A DNA stretch of 64,000 nucleotides from Novosphingobium sp. 9 (GTDB taxonomy: Bacteria > Pseudomonadota > Alphaproteobacteria > Sphingomonadales > Sphingomonadaceae), in NCBI RefSeq assembly GCF_025340265.1, contig NZ_CP022708.1, positions 333,501-397,500 of the forward strand, given 5' to 3'. The position numbers and the translations under genes were made by a program. Below the pieces are notes generated by a model. It was not told the DNA's origin, did not search any database, and worked only from the letters and a program-made list of their open reading frames with translations. Shown one piece after another: positions 37,079 through 45,557 of the stretch (positions within the stretch are counted from its first letter, which is position 1; each line of letters starts with the position of its first letter).

Positions 37079-38329
37079 TCACGAGGCAAAGAGTTCGAGT
37101 TGGACCGTCCTGGGCTTTATCAGTGGGCGCAGATCGGCACTGTCGGCCAGTTTTACCGGACGCCAGTCAGCCGCAACAATGAACGGACGCAATTTCTTGA
37201 GGGACACGGTCATCCGGCCGATGTCTTGCAGTGTCAGCGTTCGCCAGCGCCGTGCCGTGAGGATCGAACTGACCGCCTTTGGACCAAGGCCGGGAATGCG
37301 CAGCAGCATTTCCTTCGGCGCCCGGTTTACATCGACGGGAAAAATGCCTCTGAACTTCAGCGCCCAGGCCAATTTCGGGTCTATGTCGAGCGGCAGCATT
37401 CCCGTTGCCGGATCGGCGGCCGCGGCCACTTCTTCCACCGTATAATCGTAGAAACGGATCATCCAATCCGATTGATACAGGCGATGTTCGCGCATCAAGG
37501 GCGGGCGCTGTAGCGGCAGTACCGCGCTTGCGTCGGGGATTGGACTGAAGGCTGAATAATAGACCCGCCGCAGTGCGAAGCGATCATAGAGCGTCGAAGC
37601 GCGGGCCACGATGTCACGGTCGGTCGCTGCATCGGCCCCGACGATCATCTGGGTCGATTGTCCACTGGGCGCAAAGGAGGGGGCAGACCGGAAACGCTTC
37701 TTTGCGTCGGTTCCCTCCTCAATGGCAGAACGCATATCCCTCATCGCGCCTTCAATCCGCTTTTCGGATTTCTCCGGCGCAAGTCGTTGCAATCCGCTGG
37801 TTGTCGGCAGTTCGACATTGATCGATACCCGGTCGGCATAAAACCCCGCTTTCCTGATCAATTCGGGATCAGCATCGGGTATGGTCTTGAGGTGAATATA
37901 ACCCCGGAAGTCGTGATCATTACGCAGGCTTCGCGCAACCTCGACGATCTGCTCCATGGTATAGTTGGGCGTGTTGATTATGCCCGACGACAGGAATAAT
38001 CCCTCGATATAGTTGCGAGCGTAAAAGTCGAGTGTGAGGTCGACGACCTCCTTGGCCGTGAAGCGCGCGCGGCGCACGTTGGACGATTTTCGATTGATGC
38101 AATAATAGCAGTCGAAGATGCAGCTGTTCGTCAGCAAGATCTTGAGCAGGCTGATGCAGCGTCCGTCTGGTGCGTAAGCATGGCAAATCCCCCCGCCGGC
38201 TAATGTCGAGCCGATGCCCTTGCCGCCTCTCGAATCGCGTTTTCTGGCGCCCGAGGAGGAGCACGATGCATCGTACTTTGCTGCGTCGGCAAGGATCGTG
38301 AGTTTTTCGGTCGTATTTAGCTGCGCCAT
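37079..38329 (-). CDS. Putative DNA modification/repair radical SAM protein
   Basis: About 416 residues. The 4Fe-4S/SAM cluster motif CxxxCxxC is in LLTNSCIFDCYYCINRKSSN, preceded by CHAYAPDGRCISLLKILL. DHDFRGYIHLKTIPDADPEL and STQMIVGADAATDRDI belong to the barrel. The C-terminus has a helix-hairpin-helix DNA-binding element, MLLRIPGLGPKAVSSILTAR, and ends LRPLIKPRTVQLELFAS. This family is regularly paired with DUF4130/UdgX, as here, and is presumed to act on DNA; the chemistry is unproven. It begins at ATG 38329 and reads into the UdgX gene, forming a two-gene operon. Confidence 0.92.
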   Translation of the reverse strand: MAQLNTTEKLTILADAAKYDASCSSSGARKRDSRGGKGIGSTLAGGGICHAYAPDGRCISLLKILLTNSCIFDCYYCINRKSSNVRRARFTAKEVVDLTLDFYARNYIEGLFLSSGIINTPNYTMEQIVEVARSLRNDHDFRGYIHLKTIPDADPELIRKAGFYADRVSINVELPTTSGLQRLAPEKSEKRIEGAMRDMRSAIEEGTDAKKRFRSAPSFAPSGQSTQMIVGADAATDRDIVARASTLYDRFALRRVYYSAFSPIPDASAVLPLQRPPLMREHRLYQSDWMIRFYDYTVEEVAAAADPATGMLPLDIDPKLAWALKFRGIFPVDVNRAPKEMLLRIPGLGPKAVSSILTARRWRTLTLQDIGRMTVSLKKLRPFIVAADWRPVKLADSADLRPLIKPRTVQLELFAS

Positions 38330-38762
38330 GAGACGTAACCTTCGCGGGTCAGATCAAGTTCGGCGCGATTGTCAGGCTGCCGGAGGATGACGATAAGCCA
38401 TCGCTCGCTGATTTCAAGAATTTTTGTTCTTTGTTTGTTCTGATTCTTGAGGGATCCATACCCGGCCTTGAACGCTTGCGCTTCGTCAGGTGCCGCGCTG
38501 GAAATCGACCCTGTTGCGTGCGGCCAAGCCCTCAAATCCCGCTTCTATTTTGCAAGAGGTGCCATCTTGTCTGCAACAATGATCCTGATGCTGGCCTGGA
38601 GCAGAAGGCACCAGCAGCGGGCTTGGCGGAGGATGTAATCCAAGTGCTTCTCTCGACCGAGGGTATGAGCCGATTTCAAAGAGAAAGTCCGCAAACCATG
38701 GCCGATATTTTCACATCGGCGGCTTGCGGACTTCGCTATCGGGATGCCTTGAAGATGGCGCT
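38330..38762. other. Intergenic stretch without a recognised gene
   Basis: 433 bases upstream of the radical-SAM gene. Short open frames exist on both strands, but none has a ribosome-binding site or recognisable sequence. It should hold the promoter of the repair operon; I see no SOS-type box that I would defend. Confidence 0.45.
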
Positions 38763-38930
38763 TTAGGGAATGCGCTTACCCCGACCAAAGAAGAAACCGG
38801 CAATCAGAATGACGGCGGCTACAAGCAAGAATACCTTGGCAAGGCCTGCAGAAAGGCCTGCGACGCCGCCAAACCCCAGCAGTGCTGCGATAACGGCTAC
38901 TACGGCGAAAATAATGGCCCAGCGAAGCAT
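38763..38930 (-). CDS. DUF1328-family small membrane protein
   Basis: 55 residues on the minus strand starting MLRWAIIFAVVAVIAALLGF and ending GFFFGRGKRIP. Two hydrophobic helices separated by GGVAGLSAGLAKV give the DUF1328 (YtjA-like) pattern of small inner-membrane proteins. A GGGAGAGG stretch just before the ATG at 38930 serves as ribosome-binding site. Relatives are often induced by general stress, and a GGAAC-type promoter candidate lies 61-85 bases upstream. Function is unknown. Confidence 0.88.
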   Translation of the reverse strand: MLRWAIIFAVVAVIAALLGFGGVAGLSAGLAKVFLLVAAVILIAGFFFGRGKRIP

Positions 38931-38990
38931 GAGGCCTCTCCCTTAGATAGTTTCACTGCGCCGACCTGTTTCGGCGAGTTCGCATCTATA

Positions 38991-39015
38991 AACCCGTTGC
39001 GCGGGGTTATGTTCC
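38991..39015 (-). promoter_or_regulatory. Candidate EcfG-type general-stress promoter of the DUF1328 gene
   Basis: On the minus strand GGAAC (39015-39011), a 16-base spacer, then GGTT (38994-38991), one mismatch to the sigma-EcfG consensus GGAAC-N16/17-CGTT. It lies 61 bases upstream of the DUF1328 start. Found by eye. Confidence 0.45.
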
Positions 39016-39096
39016 CCATTCGCCACAGTGCAGGTTATGGCTGGCTGATAAGCTATCAGTGGGAGCCAAACGGTCGGTCCAGGCATTTTTCAGGGC

Positions 39097-40764
39097 ATGA
39101 ACCGCTCCCTTGCATTTGTCGGCGCGGGGCCGACAGCCATCTATACCCTGCATGCTCTGCTCGATCAGGCACCGCCGCCATTTGCACTGACGATCTTCGA
39201 AAAGCAGGCCAGCATCGGGCGTGGAACGCCATATCGTCCCGGCTGGAATGACCCGGCCATGCTGTCGAACATTGCGAGCGTCGAAATCCCGGCACTGGAG
39301 GAGCCGCTTGTCGCATGGCTGGCCCGGCAAGACGATGAGCGCCTGAAAAAATTGCACATCTCGCGCGATGAAATCAACGATCGTACATTCTTCCCGCGGG
39401 TGGTGCTTGGCGAATATTTTCACGAGCAGTTCCAGGCCATTCTCGATCGTGCGGGCGCCATGGGAATTCGGGTTACGGTCCAGACTCGCTGCGACGTGCT
39501 GGATGCGGTCAGTACCAGCGACGGCCTGACGTTGAGCGTTCGGCCACCGCGTGGTGGTGTGTTCACGGAAAGCTTCGATCATGTCGTGCTGGCGACCGGT
39601 CATCAGTGGCCGGCCGAACCGGAAGTGTGCCCGGGCTACTTTATCAGCCCATGGCCCGCATCCAGGATCGCGAAGATCGCGCCGTGTCATGTCGGCATTC
39701 GCGGCTCGTCACTCACCGCGATCGATGCTGCCGTGGCCCTGGCGCTCGGCCACGGCGATTTCATGAGGGGGGAGGACGGGGTGTTGCGTTATGTCGCGGG
39801 GGCTGACACGCGCGATTTCCGCATGACGATGCTGTCGCGCAAAGGGCTGCTGCCGGAAGCCGACTTCTATTTTCCCATACCCTACGAGCCGCTCTCGATC
39901 TGTACCCGTGATGCGATCGCGAAACTGATCGAGCGGGACAGCGGCAACCTGTTGGAGAAGACTTTTTCCCTGTTCAAACGGGAACTGGTCCATGCCGATC
40001 CTTCCTACGCCAAAAAGGTCGGACTGGAAGAGCTCGACATGGACGGGTTCTGCGACGCCTATTTCGCAGAGCGCATGGCCAGCGATCCTTTCGAATGGGC
40101 GCAGGCGAACCTCGAGGAAGCCAGGGCCAACTATGCCGTTCAGCACACCGTCGCCTGGCGCTACGCTATCCTGCGCATGCACGAGGTGATCGAGGATATC
40201 GTGCCGCATCTCAGTGATGAGGATTTCGGCCGGTTCTCCTCCTGCTTCAAGACCATCTTTGTCGATGATTATGCAACGGTCCCACATGAATCCATCGAGC
40301 GGATGCTGGCATTGCATCGAGCCGGCAAGTTGGATGTGCTGGCTGTCGGCGAGGAATACCACCTCGACACGCATTCTTCCGAAGGTGGCGTCATCCTGCA
40401 TGTGGGCGGGCAGTCGATCCAATTCCCGGCCTTTATCGAGGCGACCGGCCAGCGGGCGCTGGCCGCTGATGATTTCCCGTTCTCCGGGTTATGTGAACAG
40501 GGGATCATCCGCGATGTCGCCGATCCGGATGCGCCATGTCCTTCGCGAGGTATCGTGATCGACGACGAATTCCATCCCATCTCCCTTGCGATACCGGAAG
40601 ATCAGCTGTTCTGCCTAAGTTTGCCGTTCATCATGGGGCGGCATCCTTTCATTCAGGGGATCACGAGCTCGTGCGAGATGGGGAAAATTGTAGCCCCCCG
40701 GCTGGCAGCGGCTCTGGCGTCTGACGCTGCAGCACTGAGCAACAATCTGGGAGCGGCCGCATAA
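39097..40764 (+). CDS. FAD/NAD(P)-binding protein
   Basis: About 555 residues. SLAFVGAGPTAIYTLHALLD is the dinucleotide-binding Rossmann motif; TIFEKQASIGRGTPYRPGWN and MLSNIASVEIP follow as in the FAD-NAD(P)-binding (HydN-like, NAD_binding_9) family. FDHVVLATGHQWPAEPEV is the family's second conserved block, and VGIRGSSLTAIDAAVALALG is a second nucleotide-binding loop. The rest is helical with no membrane segment. These proteins are often annotated as oxidoreductases without proven substrate. Start at ATG 39097; its stop TAA overlaps the next start (TAATG), coupling it to the DUF1543 gene. Confidence 0.87.
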   Translation: MNRSLAFVGAGPTAIYTLHALLDQAPPPFALTIFEKQASIGRGTPYRPGWNDPAMLSNIASVEIPALEEPLVAWLARQDDERLKKLHISRDEINDRTFFPRVVLGEYFHEQFQAILDRAGAMGIRVTVQTRCDVLDAVSTSDGLTLSVRPPRGGVFTESFDHVVLATGHQWPAEPEVCPGYFISPWPASRIAKIAPCHVGIRGSSLTAIDAAVALALGHGDFMRGEDGVLRYVAGADTRDFRMTMLSRKGLLPEADFYFPIPYEPLSICTRDAIAKLIERDSGNLLEKTFSLFKRELVHADPSYAKKVGLEELDMDGFCDAYFAERMASDPFEWAQANLEEARANYAVQHTVAWRYAILRMHEVIEDIVPHLSDEDFGRFSSCFKTIFVDDYATVPHESIERMLALHRAGKLDVLAVGEEYHLDTHSSEGGVILHVGGQSIQFPAFIEATGQRALAADDFPFSGLCEQGIIRDVADPDAPCPSRGIVIDDEFHPISLAIPEDQLFCLSLPFIMGRHPFIQGITSSCEMGKIVAPRLAAALASDAAALSNNLGAAA

Positions 40765-41275
40765 TGAAGCTGTTCGCAATCTACATCGGCGGGGAGTTTC
40801 CCGGGGCCAATGTCGAAGTCCATGACGTGCGTTTCGTCGTCGCAAACTCTCTCGCAGAAACCTACGCTACTTTACGCCAGCAATGGTGGGGCGTGCCGCG
40901 CAGCCTTCACATCGACTGCTGGGCAGAGGTGACCCATGCCGACGGATATGATGTTTCGCTCAAGGAGCAGCCGTATCAAGGAAGCGAAAAACTCTTCTTC
41001 GTAAACCTCGGCGGATATGAGCCGGGGACTTCTCGGAGCGACACAGAAACGTTTTCGTCGTTGCGGAAACCGAAGCCAAGGCTAAGTGGCGCGCCATGAA
41101 ACTCGTCCGCCATTGGATCGATCCTCATAAGGACGACCTCTATGAGGCCGAGCACGCCTTTTGCTTGAGCGAGCTCCCGACTGACGCAAGCCTGTTCATC
41201 CATCTGACGCCGGCAGGGATGAACAGAGAACCGGAGTTCACTTGCCAATATATCCCGATCAGGAAAAACTCCTGA
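40764..41275 (+). pseudogene. DUF1543-family protein, frameshifted at a G4 run
   Basis: The frame begins MKLFAIYIGGEFPGANVEVH and contains SLHIDCWAEVTHADGYDVSL and KLFFVNLGGYEPG, the DUF1543 pattern. At the four G of 41024-41027 the frame breaks. One added G gives GGYEPGDFSERHRNVFVVAE and then KAKWRAMKLVRHWIDPHKDD, ending RKNS at the stop of 41273-41275: about 170 residues, the expected family size. Function unknown; likely soluble. Its coupling with the FAD/NAD(P) gene suggests they work together. The break is probably a homopolymer sequencing error. Confidence 0.82.
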
Positions 41276-41522
41276 GGAACAGATGGAAAGCTGGTTGCTC
41301 GTGCTGATCGTAGCAGGAGGGACGATCAATTCGAGATTGTTCGGCGGCTGCGACCAGTTGAAAGGGGAAAAGGGCATTGAGCAGAACGTTTTGCCCAATC
41401 CCGGAGGCCTCCCGCGCCCGAGCTGCGCAGAGGTGGTCAGGTGCAAAACAATAGGCCGGATGGCGCAACAGCGATGATCCGGCCGATTGTCTTCAATTGC
41501 CAGTCCAAGAGGCAGACCAGCT

Positions 41523-41729
41523 TCAGAGCGGGGTGTTTCCGCGCCGCTTTTCCTGATGCTTTTTGAGGGCGTACCCACCAACGGCCGCTGCCACCAGTCC
41601 GACTGGACCCAGGCGACGAATCACGGTGGCTGCGCCAACCCCCAGAAGAGCACCGCCGATGCCGGAGCCGCCATTGGCATCTTGTGAAATATGCTTGCCT
41701 GCGATGGCGCCGATAATCTTGCCGATCAT
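41523..41729 (-). CDS. Small glycine-rich membrane-associated protein, 68 residues
   Basis: Unrecognised small protein starting MIGKIIGAIAGKHISQDANG, followed by a glycine-zipper-like hydrophobic part (GIGGALLGVGAATVIRRLGP, VGLVAAAVGGYALKKHQEKR). AAGGAG lies 6 bases before the ATG at 41729, which decides the start; the frame is open further upstream. Similar short proteins occur widely in sphingomonads, but no function is known to me. Convergent with the DUF1543 gene and divergent from the outer-membrane protein gene. Confidence 0.7.
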   Translation of the reverse strand: MIGKIIGAIAGKHISQDANGGSGIGGALLGVGAATVIRRLGPVGLVAAAVGGYALKKHQEKRRGNTPL

Positions 41730-42068
41730 ATGATTCTCCTTCGCTGGAAGAAGTGGGCCCACGGCGTAAGGTTCCAAGGTATCGCTGACATCAAGTGCCA
41801 AATTCGGACGTCCGTATCTTTCGTCTTGTTTCTTGTTCCGGGCTCTCAGGCCCGCGTCACCCATTTCTATCAGATAGTCGATCGAGCATGGCGCCCTGCG
41901 GATGCTTTCGATGCACTAGGCGCTGCGATGGTACCCTCGTGGATAACGCGGGCATGCACGCCCCCTGGGCGTCGAGGTTCCGGTCGACCTTCTATTCCTT
42001 TTGATCTGGAACGTAGCTTGGCGTTCAAGGTTTTGGCTTTCACCGGAAATTGGGGGAAGTGGTGTGCC

Positions 42069-42905
42069 ATGCGCAGGTTTATCGTATTGTCGTTCTCGCT
42101 GCTGACGGCGGTATGCGCCGACAGTGCCTGTGCTCAGGATGGAAGCAGCCAGGAAGCCAGCACGCTTCGAGAACTTTGTACCGAGCGGCCGGGGCTGACG
42201 ACAGCCGCCTGCACGGTCGATCCCGGCCATCTACAAGTCGAAATAGGGCTTGCTACATGGGAGCGTGATCGAACGGCGCAGGAAAAGGACGAGACGCTTG
42301 ATCTCGGGGAAATCCAGGCACGGTACGGGCTAGGACGATCTACCGAGGTCCAGATGAGCTGGACGGCCTATACACGCGATAGCGTCACCGATTTTTCCAG
42401 CGGGGTTTCGCAGCACGCAAGCGGCATTGGCGATGTGACATTGGGGCTCAAGCAGAACCTGCTTCATCCTCAGGAAAAGGCACCGGGGCTGGCTGCCGGC
42501 ATCTTGCCGTATGTTGTCTTGCCGTCAGCGACCCACGGCGTCGGTGACGGGGACTGGAGTGCCGGCCTGACGGTGCCATTGAGCTACAAATTCGGCGATC
42601 TGGTCACAGTCGCGCTGTCGCCGCAGATCCAGGCGGCAGTCGATGAAGATCGCCATGGGCGCCATCTTGCATTCGGAGCAGCGGCGGGACTTCAGTTCAG
42701 CGTTACCGACACCTTGCGCCTGTCTCCCGAAATCGAAATCATGCAGGATCAGGACCCGCAAGAGGCTTCTACACTGGCACAAGCCGCTGTGTCGCTTGCC
42801 TGGCGTTTGGACACCGTGTCGCAAGTCGATTTCCAGACGACTGCAGGGCTGAACGACAATACGCCTGATGTGCAAATTGCCTTCGGTATCAGCCGCAAGT
42901 TCTAG
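42069..42905 (+). CDS. Putative outer-membrane transporter (Phenol_MetA_deg-like)
   Basis: About 278 residues with a clear signal peptide, MRRFIVLSFSLLTAVCADSA, cleaved near ACAQ. The mature part is beta-rich with alternating polar/hydrophobic strands: HLQVEIGLATWERD, LDLGEIQARYGLGRSTEVQM, GIGDVTLGLKQNLLH and VDFQTTAGLNDNTPDVQIAF, ending in the C-terminal Phe (SRKF) typical of outer-membrane beta barrels. This matches the 'MetA-pathway of phenol degradation' transporter family. Substrate unknown. The frame is open upstream to 41691, but the signal peptide fixes the start. Confidence 0.82.
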   Translation: MRRFIVLSFSLLTAVCADSACAQDGSSQEASTLRELCTERPGLTTAACTVDPGHLQVEIGLATWERDRTAQEKDETLDLGEIQARYGLGRSTEVQMSWTAYTRDSVTDFSSGVSQHASGIGDVTLGLKQNLLHPQEKAPGLAAGILPYVVLPSATHGVGDGDWSAGLTVPLSYKFGDLVTVALSPQIQAAVDEDRHGRHLAFGAAAGLQFSVTDTLRLSPEIEIMQDQDPQEASTLAQAAVSLAWRLDTVSQVDFQTTAGLNDNTPDVQIAFGISRKF

Positions 42906-43220
42906 CGCGCGTCTCGCAGTGGATTATCACAAGCGGCGTCCACGTGTTCCATCACCGCACGATTAGCGGAAAAAAGGTGAGGGTCGCTCTGCATGTGGCC
43001 ATGCGGCGGGAGTAGTTCGCGCCGCGACATGGTCTTTTCAACATGCCACCGCAGGCAAGCCGCGCACGGACGCGGATCGTCGAAAGGCGATGATAGGAAA
43101 TGCAACCGATCCACCGTCTTCAGCATTCGGGGTCGGGTGGGTCAAAAAAGCTGTCTGCTTGCCAGTCCGCCACCCGGCACAGACATGGCTGATCTGGCCT
43201 GCTTTTCGAAAACGGAGCGC
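42906..43220. other. Intergenic stretch without a recognised gene
   Basis: 315 bases between the outer-membrane protein gene and a small hypothetical gene. No supported gene, hairpin or repeat was seen. Confidence 0.45.
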
Positions 43221-43463
43221 ATGGACATGACTTCCCATACCGATGAATCGGCTCAGCCTTCGTCCGGAGGGGAACAGCAGCATAAAAGACCGGGCCGATC
43301 GGAGGGCAAGGCGCGTGCTCCGGGCGGTGCCGGTAAAGATCCCGGCCGGGCGCAAGATGATGCCCGAGCGACCGAAGCTTTGCACGCAAAGGGTGTTTTT
43401 TCCGGCCTGCCTCGAGACGGAACCCACAAATCTGAAAATTCCCAGATCCCCACCGAGGATTGA
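43221..43463 (+). CDS. Small disordered hypothetical protein, 80 residues
   Basis: Not recognised. It reads MDMTSHTDESAQPSSGGEQQ and HKRPGRSEGKARAPGGAGKD, all polar and disordered, ending LPRDGTHKSENSQIPTED. CGGAG lies just upstream of the ATG at 43221; the ATG at 43227 is equally possible. The composition is like the small hydrophilic general-stress proteins of alphaproteobacteria, but I cannot place it in a family. It precedes the trehalose genes by 270 bases. Confidence 0.5.
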   Translation: MDMTSHTDESAQPSSGGEQQHKRPGRSEGKARAPGGAGKDPGRAQDDARATEALHAKGVFSGLPRDGTHKSENSQIPTED

Positions 43464-43661
43464 TCTCTCGGTTTAGGTTGTAGCGTCAAAGCCGACTTCC
43501 CGATCATGCGAAGCGCTGTGCGGTCGCTTGTCGGCTGCCGGCGACCCGCGCGCCGTCGAGCCAGGCCAGGTAACCGGGGCGCCAGTCTGTATGGTCTTTG
43601 CGCGCGCTTTGCATTGAATTTCGATCGTCTGATTCGCACCACTCAGATCCTTGATCTGTCG

Positions 43662-43686
43662 GGAACGACCTTGCTCCTTGCGCATT
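43662..43686 (+). promoter_or_regulatory. Candidate EcfG-type general-stress promoter of treZ
   Basis: GGAAC at 43662-43666, a 16-base spacer, then CATT at 43683-43686, one mismatch to GGAAC-N16/17-CGTT, 50 bases before the treZ ATG. Trehalose synthesis genes are typical members of the general stress response. Found by eye and weak on its own. Confidence 0.4.
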
Positions 43687-43736
43687 GCGCGAATGACGAC
43701 GTTCGGCCGTTTGCCTCGCCGAGCAAGGGCGCTCGC

Positions 43737-45557
43737 ATGACATCTCCTGCTGTTTCAAACGATGCCAAGATGGCCGGTAGTCTTCGCTGGGGAGCAACGC
43801 ATAAGGCAGATGGATCGTGGGCATTCGCCATCTGGGGGCCTGACGTTTCTGACGTTTGGCTGGAACTGGCAGGAGAAGCGTTACAGGCCTCACGTACAGG
43901 TGCGGGCTGGTGGCAGGTTGAGGCGCAGGCCTCTCCGTCGACGGCATATCGATGGCTGATCGATGGTCGCGAGTATCCTGATCCCGCCTCTCGTATACAA
44001 TCCGGCGATGTTCATGGCGCCTCGCGCCTGATGGACGTGCGTGAATTCACCTGGCCTGATCGCACCTGGCAAGGATTGAACTGGGCAGACGCGGTGATCT
44101 ACGAAATGCACGTAGGCACCTTTACCGAAGCGGGTACGCTGTGTGCCGCGATGCACGAGTTGCCGCGCCTCAAGTCGCTGGGCATCACGTTCGTGGAACT
44201 GATGCCATTGGCGCAGTTTGATGGCCAGCGCGGGTGGGGATATGACGGCGTGCTGCCGTGGTGTCTGCACAACGCTTATGGAACGCCGCAGGATTTGCGG
44301 GCCTTTGTCGCTACAGCGCATGGGTTGGGCATGGGTGTGCTGCTGGATGTGGTGCACAATCACCTGGGACCATCAGGCAATTATCTGGCCTCCTGGTGTC
44401 CATCGTTCTTCCATGTCGGGCGCAGTTCGACGTGGGGAGAGGGGATCGCGTGGGAAATTCCTGCCGTCCGAGCCTTTTTCATCGATAGTGCGCTCGCCTG
44501 GCTCGAGGACTACGGTTTCGACGGTTTGCGCCTTGACGCCGTGCACGCCATTGATGACCGCAGTCCTGTGCATTTTCTCGATGAGTTGGGGCAATGCATT
44601 CGGGCCCGGGAATGGGGGCGCCAAATCCATCTGGTCACCGAAGATGAGCGCAACACGGTGCGATATTTTACGCCCGATGCGCCGTTCGATGGCACCTGGA
44701 ATGACGACTGGCATCATGCCGTGCACTGCTTGCTTACTGGCGAAGATGAAGGGTACTATGCGCCTTATGCCCGCGATCCGGTGGGAGATATCGAGATCGC
44801 CTTGCGAGACGGCTATGTCGAACAGGGGCAGGTTCGCAGCGAGCATGCGCAACAGCAGGCTTTTGAAAATCCTGCTGCAGATCGGCGCGGCGAGCCGTCG
44901 GGGACATTGCCACGCACCGCATTCGTCAATTTTCTGGGAAACCACGACCAGATCGGCAATCGCGCGTGGGGCGAGCGTCTGCACCATCTTGTCGATCCCA
45001 CGCCAGTCGGCCGGCACGGGCTCAAGGTCGCTTATGGCCTGACCTTGTTGTCGCCTTTCGTGCCAATGCTGTTCATGGGCGACGAATTCTTGACGGATGC
45101 GCCTTTCCTGTATTTCTGCGATTTTTCCGGTGATCTGGCGGATGCCGTGCGCAGCGGGCGAGCCGAGGAATTTGCGCAATTCTCCTCGTTCGGCGGTCAG
45201 GTGCCGGATCCGCTGGAGGTGGCCACATTCGAAGCCTCCCGCATCGGTTTGCCCTCACGCGAGGAGCAACGGATGCACGAAGCGTTCCTGACAAGGTTGC
45301 TCAAGCTGCGTGCCTCACATGTCGCACCTTTGTTGCGCAGCAATACGCAACCCGTCTGCGACGTCGCCCGGGAAGGTGCGACGATCGAGGCTTTGTGGGA
45401 CTTCGGCGGTGCTCGCATCGCACTTCGCGCCAAGCTTGGCGGGGGAAGCGAAGAGTTCGTGCCATTTGAACACAGCGTGCTGACCCTTGAAGACCCCGAG
45501 AGCCCGTTTGCGTTGTCGTTTGCTGTCAGTTCACGCCATACCGGGGAGACCTTGTGA
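43737..45557 (+). CDS. treZ: Malto-oligosyltrehalose trehalohydrolase
   Basis: About 606 residues, GH13. Releases trehalose from maltooligosyl-trehalose made by TreY. An N-terminal beta-sandwich domain (WGATHKADGSWAFAIWGPDV) precedes the (beta/alpha)8 barrel: VIYEMHVGTFTEAGTLCAAM, WGYDGVLPWCLHNAYGTPQD, VLLDVVHNHLGPSGNYLASW, nucleophile Asp in YGFDGLRLDAVHAIDDRS, acid Glu in IHLVTEDERNTVRYF and VNFLGNHDQIGNRAWGER. The start at 43737 is chosen by its position at the domain start and an AAGGG upstream; the frame is open earlier. Its TGA overlaps the treY ATG (TGATG), so the two are translationally coupled. Confidence 0.96.
   Translation: MTSPAVSNDAKMAGSLRWGATHKADGSWAFAIWGPDVSDVWLELAGEALQASRTGAGWWQVEAQASPSTAYRWLIDGREYPDPASRIQSGDVHGASRLMDVREFTWPDRTWQGLNWADAVIYEMHVGTFTEAGTLCAAMHELPRLKSLGITFVELMPLAQFDGQRGWGYDGVLPWCLHNAYGTPQDLRAFVATAHGLGMGVLLDVVHNHLGPSGNYLASWCPSFFHVGRSSTWGEGIAWEIPAVRAFFIDSALAWLEDYGFDGLRLDAVHAIDDRSPVHFLDELGQCIRAREWGRQIHLVTEDERNTVRYFTPDAPFDGTWNDDWHHAVHCLLTGEDEGYYAPYARDPVGDIEIALRDGYVEQGQVRSEHAQQQAFENPAADRRGEPSGTLPRTAFVNFLGNHDQIGNRAWGERLHHLVDPTPVGRHGLKVAYGLTLLSPFVPMLFMGDEFLTDAPFLYFCDFSGDLADAVRSGRAEEFAQFSSFGGQVPDPLEVATFEASRIGLPSREEQRMHEAFLTRLLKLRASHVAPLLRSNTQPVCDVAREGATIEALWDFGGARIALRAKLGGGSEEFVPFEHSVLTLEDPESPFALSFAVSSRHTGETL

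Noticed and set aside
38317..38535. 72-codon minus-strand frame overlapping the start of the radical-SAM gene
   Set aside because: No clear ribosome-binding site and no recognisable sequence; kept out, although a small real gene cannot be excluded.
41283..41477. 64-codon plus-strand frame after the DUF1543 gene
   Set aside because: A good-looking hydrophobic start but no family-like continuation and no strong ribosome-binding site; opposite strand and neighbours explain the region.
41729..41786. GGAAC on the minus strand upstream of the small glycine-rich gene as a possible EcfG promoter
   Set aside because: No CGTT-like element at 16-18 bases from it.
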